A DNA stretch of 64,000 nt from Sva-07 sp963715825 (lineage in GTDB: Bacteria; Actinomycetota; Acidimicrobiia; Acidimicrobiales; Ilumatobacteraceae), in assembly GCA_963715825.1 (NCBI GenBank), contig CAVQSI010000002.1, positions 186,001 to 250,000 of the forward strand. The letters run 5' to 3'. A program made the position numbers and the translations under genes. A model generated the notes under the pieces. It was not told the origin of the DNA. It ran no database searches and saw only the letters and a list, made by a program, of their open reading frames with translations. Of the stretch, positions 60,491 to 64,000 are shown piece by piece; positions within the stretch are counted from its first letter, which is position 1, and the number at the start of each line of letters is the position of its first letter.

Positions 60491-61510
60491 CGCGACCTCG
60501 ACCACGCCGCCGGGGCCGTCGGCGAGACCGATCGTGCCGCCGTGTGCCGTCACGATGCCCCGGGCGATCGACAATCCGAGGCCGGCGGTGCCGGTGCCGA
60601 GATCTCGCGCCGGGTCGGCACGGGTGAAGGGCTCGAAGGCCCGATCGCGGAAGTCGGCCGGGAAGCCGTCACCCTGATCGACCACGCGCAGCGTGGCCGC
60701 CTGGGGCGTCGACGCGATCTGGACGAGCACGACGGAACCCTCGGGAGCGTGACGGATCGCGTTCTCGAGCAGGTTCCTGATCACCCGTGCGAGCTGTGAT
60801 CCGTCGGCCTCGATGGTGACGCGGTGGTCGGCTTCGAGCAGCAGCGCCACGCGTCGGGTCTCGGCCAGTGGGCGCAGGGTCTCCATCGCCTCGTCGGCGA
60901 GTTCGGTGAGGTCGAGCCGTGTCCGGGTCATGTCGAAGGTGCCGCTGACGATCCGGCTGTGCAACTGGAGGTCGTCGACGAGCGACGCCAGCGCCTTGAT
61001 CTGGCGCTCCATGCCCGAGAGGTATGCGTCGGGATCGGGGGCCACGCCGTCGCGGATGGCTTCGACCGATGCTCGCAGTGCAGCGAGCGGGGTGCGAAGG
61101 TCGTGCGAGATCGACGACAGCATCACCGCCCGCTCCTTCTCGATCGCGTCGAGCCGGTCGACCATCAGGTCGAACATGGCAGCGGCCTCGCCGAGTTCGT
61201 CGGAGCGCACCACGCCGGTGCGTGCGCCGAGGTCACCGTCGGCGACGCGCATGGCGGCGTCGCAGATCTTCGAGGCGTCGCGAGCGACCGGGCGGGCCAT
61301 CAGCATCGCCACCAGCGCGGCGCCGAGCACCGCTGGCACGAGCACCCACATCAGCAGCCGCTGATCGTGTTCGTTGATGAACATCGACTGCGCGGCGATC
61401 GCGATCATGATCACGGCGACGCCGAGCACGGCGAGCATCGCCACGACGAAGCGAACGCCGATGCGGTCGAATGGCCGCAGACGCCGGTCGTGATCGCCCT
61501 CGGTTCTCAC
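60479..61510 (-). CDS. Sensor histidine kinase
   Basis: This 343-aa protein has two TM helices (RFVVAMLAVLGVAVIMIAIA and WVLVPAVLGAALVAMLMA) with almost no extracytoplasmic loop between them, then HAMP (about 70-120) and HisKA with the phospho-His in SSISHDLRTPLAALRASVEA. The ATPase domain has N-box NLLENAIRHAPEGS, G1 VVDQGDGFP and G2 GLGLSIARGIVTAHGG. The short loop between helices suggests it senses membrane state or an intramembrane signal, as in BceS-like intramembrane kinases. GTG at 61510 overlaps the regulator stop (GTGA). Confidence 0.9.
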   Translation of the reverse strand: MRTEGDHDRRLRPFDRIGVRFVVAMLAVLGVAVIMIAIAAQSMFINEHDQRLLMWVLVPAVLGAALVAMLMARPVARDASKICDAAMRVADGDLGARTGVVRSDELGEAAAMFDLMVDRLDAIEKERAVMLSSISHDLRTPLAALRASVEAIRDGVAPDPDAYLSGMERQIKALASLVDDLQLHSRIVSGTFDMTRTRLDLTELADEAMETLRPLAETRRVALLLEADHRVTIEADGSQLARVIRNLLENAIRHAPEGSVVLVQIASTPQAATLRVVDQGDGFPADFRDRAFEPFTRADPARDLGTGTAGLGLSIARGIVTAHGGTIGLADGPGGVVEVALPV

Positions 61511-62190
61511 GGCTCGAACCGGTATCCGACGCCCCACACGGTGGTGATCCAGCGTGGATGTTCGGGGTCGTCTTCGATCTTGTTGCGGATGCGCCGGACG
61601 TGGACGGTGACCGTGGCCGGGTCCTGCCAGTCGGGCGACGACTGCCACACCGATTCGAGGAGTTGCGCCCGAGAGAACACCTGCCGCGGCGATGCGGCGA
61701 GGAATGCCAGGACGTCGAACTCCTTGGGGGTCATCTCGATCACGCGGCCGTCGAGGGTGACCTGCCGGCTGAGCGGTTCGACGGTGAGCGCGCCGTGCAC
61801 GATCGGTCCCGGCGCCGATGGTTGCCGTCCGTTGGTGCGCCGCAGCACGCCGTTGACCCGGGCGGCAAGTTCACGAGGCGAGAACGGTTTGACGACGTAG
61901 TCGTCGGCGCCGAGTTCGAGCCCGGCGACGCGGTCGGACTCTTCGGCGCGGGCGGTGAGCATGATGACGGGGATGTCGCTGGTGGAGCGCACCCGGCGCA
62001 GCACGTCGAGGCCGTGGACGCCGGGCAGCATCATGTCGAGCACGACCAGGTCGGGCGGGTCGGCATCGAGCAGCGCGAGCGCCGTCGTGCCGTCGCCGGC
62101 CTCGGCGACCTCGTGGCCGTCGCGTCGGAGGTAGCCGACGACCACTTCTCGCACGGTCGGCTCGTCGTCGACCACCAGCACCTTCGTCAT
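61507..62190 (-). CDS. OmpR-family response regulator
   Basis: This 227-aa protein has a receiver TKVLVVDDEPTVREVVVGYL with acidic pair, phospho-Asp in PDLVVLDMMLPGVHGLDVL, Thr in IPVIMLTARAEESDR and Lys in GADDYVVKPFSPREL. The winged helix (about 130-225) reads MTPKEFDVLAFLAASPRQVF, LLESVWQSSPDWQDPATVTV and WITTVWGVGYRFEP. The ATG at 62190 gives the standard N-terminus. It is coupled with the kinase by a GTGA overlap, making a two-component system. The target is unknown. Confidence 0.93.
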   Translation of the reverse strand: MTKVLVVDDEPTVREVVVGYLRRDGHEVAEAGDGTTALALLDADPPDLVVLDMMLPGVHGLDVLRRVRSTSDIPVIMLTARAEESDRVAGLELGADDYVVKPFSPRELAARVNGVLRRTNGRQPSAPGPIVHGALTVEPLSRQVTLDGRVIEMTPKEFDVLAFLAASPRQVFSRAQLLESVWQSSPDWQDPATVTVHVRRIRNKIEDDPEHPRWITTVWGVGYRFEP

Positions 62191-62268
62191 GGTGACAGCC
62201 TCGCCCCTCGCGTCACCGTGTTCAACCCCCCAACCAGCAGTTTCCCGATCGTTGCGACACGCCCCATC

Positions 62269-62321
62269 CCGAAAAATGCACGCCAACGGTCCACGGGTGG
62301 CTCCTGGTGTGCACGTTTCGG
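62269..62321. repeat. Intergenic palindrome, possible fourth repeat copy
   Basis: CCGAAAAATGCACGCCA (62269) pairs imperfectly with TGGTGTGCACGTTTCGG (62305). The left arm is like the right arms of copies 1 and 2 (GAA.TGCA..CAACGG). It lies in the 236-bp gap between the response-regulator start and the pdxH stop. Nothing else is seen there. Confidence 0.45.
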
Positions 62322-62426
62322 TGCGGCTGACGCCCGACGGCCGAACTGTGCACGTCCGAGGTCGCTCAGCGACACGTCACGCGCAAGTTTCGGGGACGAG
62401 GTGAACCGGGAGGGAAGTGCGCGGAG

Positions 62427-63098
62427 TCAGGGGGCGAGGCGCGCGATGGTCCACGTGGCGTCCACGGCGGGGCGTCGGTAGCGGATGCGATCGTGCAGGC
62501 GGCTCGGGCGGCCCTGCCAGAACTCCCACTCGAACGGCACCAGGCGCCAGCCTCCCCAGTGCGGCGGCCGTGGGACGGGATGGTCGGCGAAGCGCTCGTC
62601 GAAGCCGATCACCCGTTCCTCGAGCACCGACCGGTCGGCGATCTCGTCGCTCTGCGGTGAGGCCCACGCCCCGAGCTGGCTGGCTCGTGGCCGCGACCCG
62701 AAGTACGCGTCGCTCTCGGCCTCGGGCACCCGCTCGACGTGAGCGCGCAGTCGCACCTGGCGGTGGAGGTCGAGCCACGAGAACACTGCGGCTGCCACCG
62801 GCGCGGCGTCGAGTTGGCGGCTCTTCGCGCTCTGGTAGTTCGTGAAGAAGACGAGGCCCTGTTCGTCGACGGTGCGCACGAGCACGATCCGCGCATCGGG
62901 GGTACCGTCGGCGTCGACGGTGGCCACCGTCATCGCATTCGGCTCGGCGACGCCGCCTTCGGATGCGTCGTCGTGCCAGCGGTGCCATTGCGCCACCGGG
63001 TTCGCGTCGACATCGCCGAGGTCGATCCCGGCGGTCTCGTACTGGACCCGTCGGCCCCACAGCTCGGCGCGCTTGTCGGGAGCGGCCCAGTCGGTCAT
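62427..63098 (-). CDS. pdxH: Pyridoxamine 5'-phosphate oxidase
   Basis: This 223-aa FMN enzyme makes pyridoxal phosphate from PNP or PMP. Family blocks are NPVAQWHRWHDDASEGGVAE, NAMTVATVDADGTPDARIVL, VRTVDEQGLVFFTNYQSAKS (FMN-binding), RQVRLRAHVERVPEAESDAY, FGSRPRASQLGAWASPQS and WEFWQGRPSRLHDRIRYRR, the C-terminal phosphate-binding part. It is complete. The start at 63098 overlaps the serS stop (ATGA), so the two are co-translated. It may supply PLP for the many PLP enzymes in the window. Confidence 0.93.
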   Translation of the reverse strand: MTDWAAPDKRAELWGRRVQYETAGIDLGDVDANPVAQWHRWHDDASEGGVAEPNAMTVATVDADGTPDARIVLVRTVDEQGLVFFTNYQSAKSRQLDAAPVAAAVFSWLDLHRQVRLRAHVERVPEAESDAYFGSRPRASQLGAWASPQSDEIADRSVLEERVIGFDERFADHPVPRPPHWGGWRLVPFEWEFWQGRPSRLHDRIRYRRPAVDATWTIARLAP

Positions 63099-64000
63099 CG
63101 GTCGTCCGCCTTGGTGACGGCTGGCGGTTCGATCCGTTCGATGCCACGCATGTACGGCCGCAGTGCATCGGGCACGGTGACGGAGCCGTCGGCGTTGCGG
63201 TAGTTCTCGATGATCGCCGCCCACACGCGGGGGACTGCGAGCGCAGAGCCGTTGAGTGTGTGCACGAACTCGGTGCCCTTGATCGCCTTGCCGTTCGCAT
63301 CATGGCGTTTGAACCGAATGTTGGCGCGACGAGCCTGATAGTCGCTGAACCAGCTGATCGACGAGACCTCGAGCCAGGCGTCGGCGCCGGGCGCGTAGAC
63401 CTCGATGTCGAAGCTGCGATGGTGGCTCTGGCCCATGTCGCCGGTGCAGATCTCGATGATGCGGTACGGAAGTCCGAGTCCGGCGATGGCGCGTTCGGCA
63501 CGCTCGACCATGTCGGTGAGCAGCGCCGGCGCCTGCTCGGGTGTCGCGAAGGCGAGGATCTCGACCTTGTCGAACTCGTGGGCGCGCAGCATGCCTCGCG
63601 TGTCGCGGCCGGCCGAGCCGGCCTCACGTCGGTACGACGCGCTGTGGGCCATCACCCGGATCGGCAGTGCGGTGTCGTCGAGGGTCTCGTCGGCGTAGAT
63701 CGACGTGAGCGGCACCTCCGCGGTGGGGATGCACCACAGGTCGTCGCGCTCGATGGCGTAGGCGTCGTCGGCGAACTTGGGGAGCTGCCCGGTGGCAGTG
63801 AGCGTGGCGGTGCTGACCAGCGACGGCGGCCGGACCTCTTCGTGCACGTCGGCGTTGAGATCGAGGCCGTACTGGCACAGCGCACGGGCGAGCGTGGCGC
63901 CGGCACCGCGTTGCATCGTGAACATCGCACCGGAGATCTTCACGGCGCGTTCGTTGTCGAGGATGCCGAGCGCTGCTGCGGTCTCCCAGTGCGGAACTCG
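63095..64000 (-). CDS. serS: Serine-tRNA ligase (partial, C-terminal catalytic part)
   Basis: The frame is open at the right window edge and ends at 63095, giving about 301 codons. It holds the class II catalytic core: RGAGATLARALCQYGLDLNA, LPKFADDAYAIERDDLWCIP, AEVPLTSIYADETLDD (motif region), SYRREAGSAGRDTRGMLRAH (motif 2), EVSSISWFSDYQARRANIRF, and NGSALAVPRVWAAIIENYRN (motif 3). The N-terminal coiled-coil arm is beyond the window. Seryl-tRNA from this enzyme is also the substrate for SelA on tRNA(Sec). Confidence 0.95.
   Translation of the reverse strand, partial: RVPHWETAAALGILDNERAVKISGAMFTMQRGAGATLARALCQYGLDLNADVHEEVRPPSLVSTATLTATGQLPKFADDAYAIERDDLWCIPTAEVPLTSIYADETLDDTALPIRVMAHSASYRREAGSAGRDTRGMLRAHEFDKVEILAFATPEQAPALLTDMVERAERAIAGLGLPYRIIEICTGDMGQSHHRSFDIEVYAPGADAWLEVSSISWFSDYQARRANIRFKRHDANGKAIKGTEFVHTLNGSALAVPRVWAAIIENYRNADGSVTVPDALRPYMRGIERIEPPAVTKADDR

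Overview
The window is about 64 kb of very GC-rich DNA. Genes are packed tightly on both strands, GTG starts are common, and operons are often joined by 4-bp ATGA or GTGA overlaps. The gene content points to Actinomycetota: a WhiB-type Fe-S regulator, paired ArsA/BagAB-like ATPases, an MhuD-like heme-degrading enzyme, a lysC with an internal beta-subunit start, and GlnII plus GlnA2 beside an orphan GlnR-like regulator. An Acidimicrobiia/Ilumatobacter-like marine or freshwater actinobacterium is my inference. No rRNA is present to confirm it.

Layout, left to right. 0-5 kb: the N-terminal part of a GH38 alpha-mannosidase, a winged-helix repressor divergent from an MFS exporter with a double operator between them, a DEAD-box helicase fused to a cold-shock domain, and a SHOCT/DUF6325 pair. 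5-11 kb: SDR, CoA-transferase, DNA ligase, a lipoprotein, kynureninase and a heme-degrading monooxygenase. 10.6-15.5 kb: lysC, a CNNM/CorC membrane protein, a methyltransferase and asd (entry to Lys/Thr/Met synthesis). 15.6-18.3 kb: MazG-like protein, a frameshifted NERD-helicase, a tyrosine-integrase remnant and tRNA-Pro(CGG). 18.3-22.3 kb: receiver protein, two ArsA-like ATPases, and an NfeD protein. 22.4-27.5 kb: selB-selA, then a ~650-bp tandem duplication carrying two copies of an antitoxin-like gene with broken ends of selA and of a carboxypeptidase-like gene. 27.5-31.7 kb: a four-gene TelA cluster (two-TM coiled-coil protein, TelA, substrate-binding/VWA lipoprotein, small membrane protein). 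This is the least-described module in the window.

31.8-39.8 kb: dUTPase, NUDIX, YibE/F, NAD synthetase, penicillin-acylase lipoprotein and an SMP-30 protein. 39.9-43.2 kb: a nitrogen block of glnII, glnA2 and a GlnR-like regulator, preceded by an 11-bp repeat array resembling a PHO box. 43.3-48 kb: SGNH esterase, 8-oxoguanine-deaminase-like amidohydrolase, PLP decarboxylase, Tag and RidA. 48-55.2 kb: Sec/Tat lipoprotein, ErpA/IscA, SufR-like regulator, Mrp (Fe-S group), NUDIX, CoA-transferase, and CcdA with TlpA (extracytoplasmic thiol redox). 55.3-64 kb: WhiB protein, a 74-aa orphan gene with a strong terminator, glycosyltransferase, quinone oxidoreductase, a broken surface protein, oligoribonuclease, a YjqB-like hydrolase, a two-component system, pdxH and the serS 3' part.

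Three genes are broken by one or more single-base frameshifts (helicase, carboxypeptidase, surface protein). Most of the shifts lie at short G/C runs, so assembly indels must be weighed against real decay. Related palindromic repeats occur in at least three, probably four, intergenic gaps. No CRISPR array, rRNA, insertion sequence or replication origin was seen.
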